Positions 22,044 to 34,094 of a stretch of DNA of 64,000 bases are shown piece by piece. Origin of the DNA: Ooceraea biroi (lineage: Eukaryota > Arthropoda > Insecta > Hymenoptera > Formicidae). Where the stretch lies: assembly GCF_003672135.1 (NCBI RefSeq), contig NC_039506.1, forward strand, positions 12,400,001 to 12,464,000. Reading direction: 5' to 3'. Positions within the stretch are counted from its first letter, which is position 1; every line of letters begins with the position of its first letter. The position numbers were made by a program, and so were the translations under genes. The notes beneath the pieces are model-generated. The model did not search any database. It saw only the letters and a program-made list of their open reading frames with translations, and was not told where the DNA came from.

Positions 22044-23134
22044 TACAGTGTTGGCAAAAAGTTCCAGAACGGTTAAAAATCTTGGAAAATAATGATTTAG
22101 TGGAAAAATGTTTCAAACAAAAAGTATAGGGCTTAAAAAAATCTATTAAATAATGATATGTATTTGACCTTGGTATGACCTTGGAAAGCCCGGTCATGGT
22201 CAACATAAAAATCTTAAATGGAAACCCCTATTTTTTATTACATATTCTTGTAGCTTAGCTCGAGAGCTTTTCGAAACGCTATAATAAATTTTTTTCTCTT
22301 ACGTACTTTTTGACTTATAAGGCTTGAAGGTTACACAGTACTGCCGACATTAGAATTACCCAAGGTGTACCGTGTGGAGGTTGCACGGTCGGATTTACAC
22401 CTCTTTTATGTGTGTGTGTGTGTGCGCGCGCGCGTGTGTGTTCTTCATAAAACTAACTTCACAAAAATAGTTTATACTCGCATGTACGAACAACGGCATT
22501 AATGCCGTTTGAAAATACGTGTGACGCACACTAAGAAAGCGCGTCCCTTATAAACTTTCTCGCGTATAGGTGAGGTGTTCCGATAACTATTTTGTTCGCT
22601 CGTGTTTACCTCACCTACAACCGACATTGTGTAAGCGACCCGATCGTTGTGTGAGATCACACGGGTATTCGGACGGCATTAATGCCGTTGTTCGTACATA
22701 CGAGTATAAACTATTTTTGTGAAGTTAGTTTTATGAAGACACACACGCGCGCGCGCGCACACACACACACAAAAGAGGTGTAAATCCGACCGTGCAACCT
22801 CCACACGGTACACCTTGGGTAATTCTAATGTCGGCGGTACTGTGTAACCTTCAAGCCTTATAAGTCAAAAAGTACGTAAGAGAAAAAAATTTATTATAGC
22901 GTTTCGAAAAGCTCTCGAGCTAAGCTACAAGAATATGTAATAAAAAATAGGGGTTTCTATTTAAGATTTTTATGTTGACCATGACCGGGCTTTCCAAGGT
23001 CATACCAAGGTCAAATATATATCATCATCTAATAGATTTTTTTAAGCCCTATACTTTTTGTTTGAAACATTTTTCCACTAAATCATTATTTTCCAAGATT
23101 TTTAACCGTTCCGGAACTTTTTGCCAGCACTGTA
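22044..23134. mobile_element. Palindromic TA-flanked element (1.09 kb)
   Basis: TACAGTGTTGGCAAAAAGTTCC at the left is mirrored at the right end (GGAACTTTTTGCCAGCACTGTA). Arms of about 450-470 bp are complementary over nearly their full length, including a TG/CG microsatellite in each arm and the self-palindrome ACGGCATTAATGCCGT near the centre. About 150 bp of centre is not mirrored. An open frame of 112 codons at its right edge is just arm sequence and is not called. Confidence 0.85.
22415..22440. repeat. TG/CG microsatellite in the left arm (mirrored at 22741-22772)
   Basis: (TG)n(CG)n(TG)n in the left arm corresponds to (AC)n(GC)n(AC)n in the right arm. Alternating purine-pyrimidine tracts of this kind can form Z-DNA; no function is implied. 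Confidence 0.85.
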
Positions 23135-23138
23135 TATA

Positions 23139-24246
23139 CAGGGTGTCCCATTTTATATTTGTCAGTAAAATATTTCGATACGACATCGTTTCAGAGAAAA
23201 ATGTTTCAGACAAAAGTTATATGGCTTCGAGGGGACAAGATGATGATATTCTCAATTTAATTGTAGATGGCGCCACTTTCGAGATTTCATCATGGCGGCC
23301 ATTTTTTTAAATGGAAGTCGATTTTTCTCTCTAAATGAAAGTTGTAGCTGATAATGAGACGAATACAACGGTTTTTTGTTTTTTGAAATTGGACCATTTT
23401 TCAGTGAGTTACAGCGTTCCAAAGTATACTGTTTTATAATTTAAGTATACACATAAACCAAATCTTGTATCGAAAAATTTATAGTAAATCAAGCACCCCA
23501 ATTGTGAGAGGCAAGGGGACTCACATTAAACAAGCACCCCAATTGTAAGAGGCAAGGGGACTCACATTAATAAAGCACCCCGAAGGGAACAGAAACCTAC
23601 TACGTCCATGCCGTTGTTCCTGGGTAGCGCTAAAAGTAGGATAGTTGATAGAGCGGTACACTTTGGGTAATGCAAATGCCGACAGTATTGTAACTTGTAG
23701 TTCTCATAACTCGAATAATATTTAACGAAAAAATACTTTATTATAGTGTTTTGAAAAGCTCTCGAGGTAAGCTACAAGACTGTATAATGAGAAATAAAGA
23801 GATCCATTAAAAAAAAAGTTAACCTTCACATAAACCTTGACAGGTGCACCCAAGGTCAAATCAGTGGCAGCATCTTATGTCCCCCTTGAAGTCATAAAAC
23901 TTGTAAGAAACATTTTTCGATACAAGATTTGGTTTATGTGTATACTTAAATTATAAAACAGTATACTTTGGAACGCTGTAACTCACTGAAAAATGGTCCA
24001 ATTTCAAAAAACGAAAAACAGTTGTATTCGTCTCATTATCAGCTACAACTTTCATTTAGAGAGAAAAATCGACTTCCATTTAAAAAATGGCCGCCATGAT
24101 GAAATCTCGAAAGTGGCGCCATCTACAATTAAATTGAGAATATCATCATCTTGCCCCCTCGAAGCCATATAACTTTTGTCTGAAACATTTTTCTCTGAAA
24201 CGACGTCGTATCGAAATATTTTACTGACAAATATAAAATAGGACAC

Positions 24247-24250
<4 letters not shown>
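23139..24250. mobile_element. Palindromic mariner-type MITE (CAGGGTGTCC ends, 1.1 kb)
   Basis: The left end CAGGGTGTCCCATTTTATAT, after TA at 23137-23138, is mirrored by ATATAAAATAGGACACCCTG at the right. Arms of about 350 bp match nearly throughout (GATGGCGCCACTTTCGAG, GGACCATTTTTCAGTGAG). The centre holds a 41-bp repeat. CAGGGTG termini are shared with the DD41D mariner at 43.46 kb, which is a candidate source of transposase (inference). The right TA is replaced by the adjoining microsatellite. Confidence 0.85.
23490..23582 (+). repeat. 41-bp tandem repeat, two full units plus a partial
   Basis: Units beginning CAAGCACCCCAATTGT at 23490 and 23531, and a third start at 23572, each followed by GAGGCAAGGGGACTCACATT. 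They lie in the unmirrored centre of the palindrome. Confidence 0.85.

Positions 24251-24326
<76 letters not shown>
24251..24326. repeat. (TG)n microsatellite abutting the palindrome
   Basis: A TG tract with one GTGG slip begins exactly where the CAGGGTG terminus ends. Histidine/threonine-rich frames read across it on the minus strand are artefacts. Confidence 0.95.
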
Positions 24327-24337
<11 letters not shown>

Positions 24338-24407
24338 AGATAGTTCAGACGTACCATATATGTTTACTACTGCGCGATATGCCATATCCGAGCAGTGATT
24401 TATTATA

Positions 24408-24624
24408 TGCACTAATTAATTTGGTGTTTGTTTTGAAAAAATTTATTAAAAAGTAATAAATGTTCAATTAACATGTGTTAACTGTGAAATATTCGCCATC
24501 ATTTTCTAATACTGTTCTCCAACTATCAGGTAGCTGATGACTCCTCTCTCCCCTTGAATAACGAAGTAAATAAAGCCTTCTTAAAAAATTTCTTTAAAGA
24601 AAGGACCGAATTAATTTGCACACG
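24408..24624 (-). mobile_element. Deleted Tc1/mariner-like element, second copy
   Basis: Ends GCACTAATTAATTTGGTG and the complement ACCGAATTAATTTGCACAC match the 14.9 kb copy. On the minus strand it reads LPDSWRTVLENDGEYFTVN, then stop. It is in opposite orientation to the 14.9 kb copy. Confidence 0.68.
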
Positions 24625-27060
24625 TATAATAATTTATTAATCTTAAACCTATAAAAAACTAATTATAATCTCAACGTTCTGATATTAGGATTTTCATCTA
24701 ATCTTCAACTAATCTCAGAAATTTATTATCAATAAACAATGTGCGCGATCTGGGACGTCCAGTAAATCGTTTTGACGTTAATTGATTATAAAACATTCAC
24801 AGATGTGTCGAATAGATATGAATTATTTGGAATCGAAATGCAATACTGATATGTACCAAAGCAATTAAATAATCACTATCAAGTATCACAGCAAAATGAA
24901 GCATTTATTAATACAGTTAACGAGATACCATCAAATGTTGGGGTCAACAACAATATACACAACAATAAACTGATATATGAAGACTCCTACGGATTGACAT
25001 TATATTGGAATAACAATTTCATTTACAATCGCAAGATAATCAGTGGCATAATATAGATAAATATAATATGTTCGTGAATAGGCTGTAATATTATACAATA
25101 ATATAATATTATAATATACCTCCACGTGAAAACTTACACGTGCGGGCGTGTTATAGTACAAGCGTTTTCTTTCTGCGGACTCTATTGCATCACTTTCATT
25201 AAACACAGTTCATTATCTTTGAGGTTTATATTAACATAGGCGCGAGCACACGATACGTGTGATAGAACCCGCTTAACTTCATTTATCTATTTGGGTTAGC
25301 GCGTCGTCGTGCAATTGCCCGATTTCTATAATCGTTTCTTCAAACAGCTTGATATTATGCAAGGCAGTTTGCTGAATGTCCTGTTTTAACTACATTCGTA
25401 TAAGGTCTTAATGTATGCGTATCGTACATACATGAAGACTATTATTTTCCTTCTAAACATTATTTGTTAATTTATTAATTAATATTAACTTCTTTGTTAT
25501 TAATATTGTTATTGTTGGATTATATTTATATCACTCACACTCGTCACTAATTAGAACTTAAGTACGTTTTGTTCAAGATGTATGATTGATTTTAGGGAAC
25601 GGCCAATAGTGGCCAATAAATGCGTTATTAAGTGATAGTTTTTTAAGTTTACGTGAATTCCGTTGCTTTTTTTGTTCTTCTTCCATGCTGTTCTGTTAGC
25701 TTGCGCTGTTTGACGTAATGGTATAATGGTATACAGTTTCTGTTGCTATTATTGGTAAATCGTGTTATAGAAGACAAAGAATATATTGTTTTCAAAAAAA
25801 CAATTGGTTGTTTTCATTTGAAATGCCAACAGTTATTATTTATTACAATTAGAATTAAAATAAAGTTACGAACTCTAACACAATAACATAATAAGTTAAT
25901 CATTTTTATTCATTGGCCTTGATAAACTTTATTTTATTTTATTAACTTTAACTTTTTGATTTTTACTGTTTTGTACATATGTACATGTATCTATAATATA
26001 ATATAATATTCCATTATTAACAACTAAAGATAAAAAACTTTTTAAATAGTCCATTAGTCCATTAGTGAAATGATTATTTTTTAAAAATTAGTAAAATGCT
26101 GCTTTTAAATTTGTTGATATCAGAAAGTATAATAAATATAAATATTTAATATAGCATCCGTTCTATATTAAATTTAATATTATTATTTAATATTATTTAA
26201 AATAAGTAAGTTTAACATTATTAAATGTAATATAGCATCCGTTCATCATTATTTTGCTTATTATATCTTCTTATGTAAACACATTTCCCATTAATGTTTT
26301 AATGTAGAATGAACGTAATGAAGTATGTTTATCTAACACAGCGTGATAAAAACAAAACACAAAAACAGAAAACGCAAGGAATCAATGAGAATGATAACTA
26401 TAAAGATAAATTTAATATTTTGCACAGATTTGTTAAAAACATATTATCTTCATGTTGGAAAGAAACATTTGTAAGAATGAAACGGAAACGTAAAGAATCT
26501 TCATGCTAACTTTCGCGGATTTTCAGAATAAAATTCTGATTATAGAATCCAAGTATGTTATAATAACAAAAAAGAACAAAAGAAAGAAATAAGCTTTTTT
26601 ATCATATCTGTCGGCTCTCGTTGACGCGAGATTTTTTTTTAGCATCACGTTTCACAAAAATCATCGCTGATCCGAACATCGCTAACGAAATGACTGTTAG
26701 GTTGCAATAATAAAAGGTAGAGTATCGTTCACGCATTTCAATTATAGAAGCGATTAGAAGCGCGGGTGGAAATTACAATTCCGCAAGCGCTACATGCAGA
26801 AGTGCAATACAATTGTACAGTGGAAGCTAAACAAGAAAAAACAAGGAGAAGAAAAAAGGAGAAATAGAAATCTCTGCGCAAATTACGTGAAATGTGATCA
26901 CAGTGGAAACGAGCTTGGCGATAATGGCCTTTGGCAGTTGTTCAAATCTATCCGTCGTATCGTGCAGCGACAGACGTGATGAAACATTCCCATTCAGGAC
27001 AATTTGGTCGAATGATTTAATATTGATCTGCTACAGCTACACTTTTCACTCTATTTTTCA
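24625..27060. other. AT-rich gene-free stretch
   Basis: No gene, RNA or complete element recognised. A few open frames of 60-70 codons (25000-25206, 26309-26509, 26794-26979) have no family signature. Confidence 0.55.
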
Positions 27061-27067
27061 AACAATA

Positions 27068-27350
27068 ATATTAGGTCAAATAATAATATTAACTAAGTAA
27101 TCTGATCATGTTTAGATGGCGATGAATCAAATCAAACACATACTTATGCCAGCACATCATAGCTTGTCGTATATTAATTTTATAATAGTCAACCCTTGAA
27201 ACACAAAAGCAAGGCAACTCTTAAAAAACAGCAAGGCAATAAAAAAACAAAAACTACAAGTCTTCGCAACATCGCTATATTGAGTTGTATCGCATGTAGA
27301 CCCGACTCGGACTGTTTTATTAGTTAACGGTGTAATGACCTAATAAATAC
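27068..27350 (+). repeat. Mariner-end-like dispersed repeat, copy 2
   Basis: It contains the same TTAGATGGCGATGAATCAAA and AACACATACTTATG order as 15612-15725. A TATTAGGTC start and an AATGACCTAATA end suggest short inverted termini, so this may be a small MITE. Confidence 0.5.
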
Positions 27351-27780
27351 ACCAAATATTATATATGTCCCATGTCCCACACACGCATTACATTTTTATA
27401 ATGAATTCTTGAAATTTCATTTTGAAATGAAAATCCTAATACCAAAATGTTGAGTCTATACTAATTTTTGGAATATAATAAACGAATAAGTTGGCGAGTC
27501 AGATCATTTGAAATTCATTACATTCAGATATTTTATATGATACAGAAGATGGTTCAACATATGGACCGAAATGTTTATTATTATCATCATTGGGGTCATC
27601 ACGTACTCAAATAAAGAAATTCAAGCACTGATATCCTGCTGCGCTCAGAGTTTATTATTTTATTTATTTATTAGTTTAATAAATTATTATTAGTTTCTAT
27701 AAATTAAATCATTTGTTTAATTATATGTCAATATCAAGTTCTTGCTATCTGTGTAATTTTGTTAACAAATTTTTAATTTT

Positions 27781-28098
27781 CGCGTATGTGTGATATCAAA
27801 TTCAAATCTTCCCTTCGTGTGGAAAGTACATGCGTAGATGCAGTGTGTTCCGCCCCCCTACGGGGGGGCTCCACGTCCAAAAAATCTAACCTAACCCAAC
27901 CCAACCCCGTTTTTGATCAAGTCTTCCTCACCGTTTTCGCGGGATTCAAAACTGGGAATCAAAAATGGGATTGGGTTGGGTTAGGTTAGAGTTTTTGGAA
28001 GTGGAGCTCTCTCGTAGGGAGGGGGGCGGAACACACTGCATCCACGCCTGTACTTTCCACACGAAGGAAATACTTGAATTTGGCATCACACATACGCG
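27781..28098. mobile_element. 318-bp hairpin with telomere-like CTAACC/GGTTAG tracts
   Basis: The arm from CGCGTATGTGTGAT through GTGTGTTCCGCCCCCC to CTAACCTAACCCAACCC (27781-27906) is mirrored at 27968-28098. The unpaired centre is about 60 bp. The stem is GC-rich for this window and includes runs of seven C and G. Mismatches are few. Confidence 0.75.
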
Positions 28099-28239
28099 GA
28101 AAGTACATGCGTTACGCAATGTTCATTTCTGGAGCGGATCGATGCTTTTTTTTCAATTATGGCTAAAATTTATCCATCAGTAAATGAATAAAATACGTAT
28201 TTAAATAAATAAATAATTAGTCAAAATATTTCCCACTTC

Positions 28240-28400
28240 GCGTAAACAGTTGGAAATGTATGCAAAACTATTAAGTTTCTTTTGTTAATAACTGTTTAAT
28301 AAACAACGAGCGACAGCTAAAACGTTTTGAAGGTCACGCAGGGGAGTGATCTTGACAACATATGTCAAGGTTAAGGTCATCGCAGTTGCATCCCCTATGC
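28240..28400 (+). repeat. Fragment of the GACCTTGAC repeat family
   Basis: It contains TTAATAACTGTTTAATAAAC, GGCTAAAAC-like and GAAGGTCAC, then TTGACAACATATGTCAAGG, in the order of the right arm of the full element at 37745-38839. It ends TCATCGCAG..ATCCCC, so only one end is retained. Confidence 0.65.
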
Positions 28401-29829
28401 ATAATTACCGATATTTTTTACGTATTATTCGAGGGTATTGCATTTGTTGTTAAAACAGTTCAAATATCTCTCTCTCTTTCGCTCTCTCGCTCTCTCGCAC
28501 GCGCTTGTCATATTATCATAAGTTTTTATTATAGAATATTAAAAATTATATACTTCTATTACTTTTATTTTCTTTTTATAATTAGCAAAAGATAAAATGG
28601 TGCAACAACTATAATACGCGATTGTTTCGATCAAAATTGTCTTGATCAAAATTTTCCTGCATAATTAATGAATTTATTGCTTCTCTCTATATTGATCATT
28701 TCTCACAGGAAATCCATTTGGATTTTTAGTTCTTCAAATATGCATGTTACATCTACAATATTAAAGAAAATATCAAAGCATTAAGAAATTATACGTTTAT
28801 AGGTTCAAAAAACAACGATTTTCAATTACATTTTTTTCAATAGTATTTATTATTATTGTGAAGAGTATTCTCTGAAAATTTCATTGAAAAATTCACGAAA
28901 ATAACGAAGTTATAGCCTGGAGAAATTGAGTGCTCGAATGCGGTCTAGTAAAGGCTGTCGTGCACGTATATGCTGCAAAGAACAAAGAAAAGATTATGAG
29001 GAAACTTCTACATCAAAGGAAGGAGAATTATATGTTTCAGGCATCGATGATACTGCGTAAAGCAAAAAATTTTATTCAACTATTTATTCAGCATATGCTT
29101 GTTAGTTTCACGCAAAACTTTAAATGCGTTCTTCTGGTGTTTTAAAAATCGATATCAGAAATATTTCGCAGTGAACCAAGCATGAAATTTTTTACAGCTA
29201 CTCTCAATACAACAATCTAGTACTTGTCATAAAATTTGTTCGATTTATGACTTAGTTTTTTTCTATAAATAAAAAAAGACCAATATTTTTAGGTAAAAAC
29301 ATCGTATTTTTTGCTACGAATCGCTGCCATTTTTCGAAAAATCAATATTTTCCATATCGGCTATGACAAGTACTAATTTTATTCATCTTTTACGGAAAAT
29401 TTTTGGTTTTTGTTTCTTGAGAGGAAGCAGAGATATTTCTGGTATTTCTACCGCAAACGCTGTTTTCAAAAACACCGTTCAGGAAAATGGCCTTGGCCAC
29501 AATTGTTTATATTTCTTATCAAAATTTTTAGGAGGTATTCACCAAAAACTTTAGAAGACTTTATAAGACATGTCTTTTCGTTTTTTAATAAAATATAATT
29601 TACCTAAAAAGCTTCATTAATTTCGACCTAGGTTTTGGACTTACAAACGTATGTAACCTCTTAAAGAAATCAATTTTCGGTTGTTTGCATAAGAAAAGCA
29701 AATCGAAACAAATGAACCATGATACAAACAAAAACCTATGATGGATTATACATCACAAAAATATTTTGATATGCTGCTTAGTCATAGTGAATATGAAGGC
29801 AAAACGCTAGGATTGACGCGTGCGAAAAG
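28401..29829. other. Gene-free stretch
   Basis: A short CT/CG-rich tract (28468-28502) and unrecognised short open frames. Nothing is supported as a gene. Confidence 0.55.
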
Positions 29830-30180
29830 CTAAATTTGTGCGAACCACGTCTGGATCGTACAGCTCCAAATAAAAATCTATTTCTGCACCTTATAAATCG
29901 TGTTCGCAGTACAGAACTTGTAATGCTAGACAAATTGGCAGATTAGAACAGCCTTTGTACTGTTACAGATGGGAAAGCAATTGTGCATATAATGCTATAA
30001 AAGAGAATCCAATGAATAGTACACGTCAATTAAATGGCGAATTAAATGTTTAAAAAAATTCAGTGAAATGTATTTTAAGAAAAAATATAAATTTCATGCG
30101 CATCGTTTTATAAAAATGCAGAACTTCAAGCCTCAAGATTATGTTTCACGTTGTTCCGTATTGTTTTAATCTGAAAAAGC
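29830..30180 (+). pseudogene. Tc1/mariner-type transposase fossil (N-terminal helix-turn-helix part)
   Basis: Reading in drifting plus-strand frames gives APNKNLFLHLINRVRSTEL near 29860-29915 and ENPMNSTRQLNGELNV near 30005-30050. These correspond to the PSRSVYTNVIKTFEETESV and RQNPQLSTRQLTCESGIS segments of the 44 kb transposase in the same order. Stops and frameshifts are frequent and no ends are visible. It probably belongs to the same DUF4817-type lineage, but identity is low. Confidence 0.55.
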
Positions 30181-30395
30181 TTTCGTGGTACCGTAATGAT
30201 ATTTGTGTTCGCTTTATATAATATTTATTTCTTAATTGTTCGTGAATTTTCATGCAAGTTGAAAGTGTTCAATAAAGAATTGGACAATTGAAGTCTTATC
30301 CGGGATGCTTAGGAAGAGAGTTAAATCTTCGTAATATATAAATAACACCTAACAACGGATTTTTTCACAAAAATAAAAATTATGTACGCAATGAT

Positions 30396-30976
30396 TTAGT
30401 GACGCATTTCAAAATGTTGTCCTTGCACATCGATACAAGCTAGACATCGACGTAGTACAGAATTTGTTACAGTACGACATTCCTGAAAATTTTGTTGCAT
30501 CTCAGTAACTGAATTAGTAATTCGTTGCTTTAAATCTATCTGGTACTCTCCTGTTAGGAAATCTACGTTGATACTCTCGTACGGCAGCTCGTGCATTTCC
30601 GTCACAGAATCCGTACACGAAATGAATATCAGTGTATTCCTCACTTGAAAACACTTTTGGCATTCTGATAGTAATTGCTAGTTCACACGACGATTGAAAT
30701 CTAACGGCTACTGTTGTGAAAGTAACAATCATACTGAATCGTTTCAACATAGTGAACATGAATACATGTGAATACACGTAACATAAACATCTTCGACCTT
30801 CCAAATTCTACACTATGTTCCGTTGTTACTTATCTCATATTTCTTTTCAATATTGGTTTATAACTTTGTAATAAAGCATTTCTAAGCAAACTCGATATAA
30901 GAATTTTTTCTTATTTCCACTAGTAGAATATGCTCCCGCAGTTTGTCGGTTAAAACCCGGGACACCCTGTATAGAG
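30396..30976 (-). pseudogene. Internally deleted mariner element: transposase start joined to end
   Basis: From the right, the terminus GGGACACCCTGTA at about 30959-30972 is the outer end on the minus strand. The frame MPKVFSSEEYTDIHFVYGFC starts at about 30665 and continues with ARAAVREYQRRFPNRRVPD, the DUF4817-type N-terminal helix-turn-helix. After a deletion junction near 30545, another frame gives LRRCLACIDVQGQHFEMRH then stop, the C-terminus of the same protein family. The entire catalytic core is missing. The left terminal repeat is not evident. It is a MITE-like derivative of a full-length transposon. Confidence 0.78.
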
Positions 30977-32540
30977 TATATTTAAAAAAAGAATTTAGGA
31001 CTCATAGAATTGGTAGTACTGAGTATTATATTGAGTAAAATGTTTAGAGAACATGGACCGAAAAATTAAGACTTTCAGTGTTACAAATGTTCTTTGGTTT
31101 TGTTAGTAAGTCAACGTAAATTATTTTTATGCTTCTATTAATCACGCGCATAAATGATCAAATATGTTATCATATTATTATATTACTTAGATGTTTACTT
31201 ATTTGTCTTTCTAATTAGTGATTGACAGTCTAAAGAGAATCTGCTGTCTATTATGTTGGTTTATTATTTTAATCAGATAATGACAGACATGCATTTCTAT
31301 ACATAGTTTTGTTAATGGAAATACTTTAGCTATACGGCTAAAGTGTTCTCTATGCAAAAAGATATCAAAATCGGATACTTTTTCAATACGAATACTACAG
31401 AAATTTCATCTCATACGCACATATTCAAAACTCTGCATCAATATTATTATAATCGAGTTCATTTCAAATACGAAATTGAGATTCCAAAAGATCTGTTTTC
31501 GCTCCTGATAACAAGGCACACATTTTACAACTGTAAAAAAAGATTCAAACATTATTGTCAGAAGAACTTTAGCTTCAACAATTAATTCTTGTCTTATTTG
31601 GGCTATTAAAAACTTAGAATATTCTTCACCAGTAAATAACGTAGAATTACATCAACAAATCAAAGATGCACCTGAGTTAATTTAAAGAAAAACAAACATT
31701 TTAGAAACAGTTCGCAGTTTTTTCATACGAAGATATGAAGCATATAAAAACGTGAAAGAAAGGCAAAACACACCTTCGGTAAACATCCAAGTAATAATAA
31801 AGTAATATGTATAATGTAATAAAAAAATATTCGTTCGTTTATTCACCACATGTGATCAATGGAAGTACATAAATAGCTCTGTATGTCATGAAACCACGCT
31901 ATATGTACATATTGTACATGAAATGCACGTCTATCATTATCTAATTAAAATAATAAATCGACATAATTATCGAAAGACATTTGTAACTCTGAAAGAGTCG
32001 ATTTTGCGATTTATATTTGCTAAACGTTTTGTACTCAATACGTTGTGTACTCTGTAAGACTTGAATTGTTTTCGTTAGAAAATAGGATATTTAGGCCGTT
32101 AGGTATTGTTTCTTAATATATTCGCGGTCTTTAAAGGTTTTTATGTTTCGTAGTGGATTTTCATAGTTTCCGTGCCGTTCCACTGTGCTGTTACTTCGTG
32201 CGGTTTTTTCATTCGTTTTGTTCTGTTCGCGCGGACAGTCGCTTTGCATGTACGATACGTGTATCACATGTCTCGTAGGTTTTTCCGTTCTTTTGATCAC
32301 ACATAATAATAATAAAAATATATGTTTATTTGACTTGTGTGTAATTATACTCTACTTATATACACACCAATAATTGAATCAATGTTGTTTAAAATACACA
32401 AAAATATCAATAATTTTTTGATACCCTATATAAATAACAATATCTAGATATAACTTAAGATAAATATAAATATATATTTTTCTTTTCAGGAAGATAAATA
32501 TAAATTTTTTTTTATAATTTTAGAAAATGACTTACAATTA
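30977..32540. other. AT-rich gene-free stretch
   Basis: No supported features. An 80-codon open frame (31343-31585) is unrecognised. Confidence 0.55.
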
Positions 32541-32550
32541 GTTGTTTGTT

Positions 32551-32620
32551 TGCTTAAGAAGGGCTTAAACTTTTAAGGCCGAAACGTCGTGTACTTAGTA
32601 AAGGAATAAATACCAGTTTG
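32551..32620 (+). repeat. Penelope-like terminal fragment with hammerhead-like core
   Basis: It reads CTTAAGAA, a CTTAAA/TTTAAG stem, GGCC, then GAAACGTCGTG and AAAGGAATAAATA, in the order seen in the Penelope-like terminal repeats at 1.4 and 2.3 kb. Stem I is not convincing. It is probably a solo terminal repeat or truncated copy. Confidence 0.45.
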
Positions 32621-33599
32621 GTCGATTTAAGCTATTTGATTGATAAATATAAATATACATATCTTCCTGAGAATTTGGGTTTGTGATACCCAAATTAGAT
32701 TCTATGCGATTCACTTTCACTATCATTGTAACATCTAAAAAATTCAATTTATTAAGGTAATTCCGGAAGAGATGATCAATTGCTCTAGTTTCGTTATTGA
32801 CCGCATAGTTATCACTCAATCTGTGGCGAGTTTTAACTGTGCTTGTAACAGGAGGTTTAATAGTCTGCATAGAAAAACTCATATAATTATGAGCATATTT
32901 CCATTTTAAACTTTACTGCGCCTGCTGAAATTTTTTTCGCATTTTACTATTTCCACATATATATATATATATAAGAAATATCTGGCACGAACTGACAGAA
33001 GATTTCAAGCTGTACATTCTATAGGAACGTTCATGAAAAAGATACATCATATCGAGAGAGAATAATTGAAAATGTTCTAAGTAGATGTTGTTCAATTGTT
33101 GTTTTAATTAATTCAAAACTGTTAGTAATGTCGCTAGAAGTTTTATTGTTAGTTAATTTTAATTATTCTGTGGAGATACTGCAAAGTAATCTAATGGACT
33201 ATTCTATGTTGAGGAAAGGTGATTCCAAAAGGGTAATTTAGTTTATGCAGCTTCGGCAGTTCATAAGCTCATGGTAATACAAAATCGATGAAGGACAGCG
33301 AACTAGAAGTGCTTATATTACGTATTTAAATTTTTATATTTCATCAACATTAAATGCAAATCTTTCGATTAAGATTTTTGTTAGCAAGATTGTTGTTCGT
33401 AAGATTTTTTTATAGTCATGTATACGTTAATGTTTCCTAGAATTTGCTAAGTTTCATATACACATGGATATACATATGTATTAAAATTCTTTGAATAAGA
33501 AATTGACTATCTTTTTCATTTGTTTATATCACATTAAATTCGTCGCACTTTTCGAATGTGAGAGACAAAAGGATTCATGTAAATTTCATGTAAATCAAG
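32621..33599. other. Gene-free stretch
   Basis: Nothing recognisable. The minus-strand frames at 32595-32882 and 32913-33095 lack family signatures. Confidence 0.55.
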
Positions 33600-34015
33600 C
33601 ATCCCAAAGTTTAGTCTCATAATACAGGTGAAAGGTCTTCGACCTGCAGCCCCGCCGAAAAAAATATAAACAAACTCCAGGGGGATTACCCCACTGTGGA
33701 CTCCGATTGGCGTGGAATGTCCAAGACACGGACCTCGTCGAACCCATGCGGAATCATTTACTAATCAGTTTTTGTTAATAACTTTTTAATAAACAATGAC
33801 CGCCGGCTAAAACCTTTTGCAGATTACTTCGGTAGAATAATCCCTATAATATATGTCAAGGTCAAGTCTCCTCACTTTGCGTAGACAGTCAAAAACGCAT
33901 GAGAAACTATTAAACTTCTTTTGTTAATAACTTTTTAATAAACAATGAACGCCGACTGAAATCTTTACACCACTTAGGGTGATGACCTTGATGACATATT
34001 AAAAAATTAGTGAAA
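33600..34015 (+). repeat. Composite fragments of the GACCTTGAC repeat family
   Basis: A segment at 33640-33770 (GGACTCCGATTGG, GGAATGTCCAAGAC, ACGGACCTCGTCGA) is the reverse complement of 42845-42965. It is followed by two successive copies of the TAATAACTTTTTAATAAACAATGA motif (about 33775 and 33925). The second ends CCTTGATGACATATTAAAAAATTA, a junction also found at 57.7 kb. Confidence 0.68.
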
Positions 34016-34094
34016 TCTGGAGATGGTCCGTATTACCGAAAAATATAAAATTCCAAAAAGTGTGACTAATTTTACATATGTATATGAAATTGAT

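Noticed and set aside
22972..23310. 112-codon frame at a palindrome junction
   Set aside because: It covers the right arm of one palindrome and the left arm of the next, and the mirrored arms read similarly, so it is repeat sequence and not a gene.
23490..23582. Short direct repeats that could suggest a CRISPR array
   Set aside because: They are contiguous 41-bp tandem units without spacers, in a eukaryotic palindromic element.
24052..24412. His/Thr-rich minus-strand frames
   Set aside because: They read through the (TG)n microsatellite and palindrome arm and have no biological support.
31343..31585. 80-codon frame in AT-rich DNA
   Set aside because: No recognisable motif and no flanking element or splice context.
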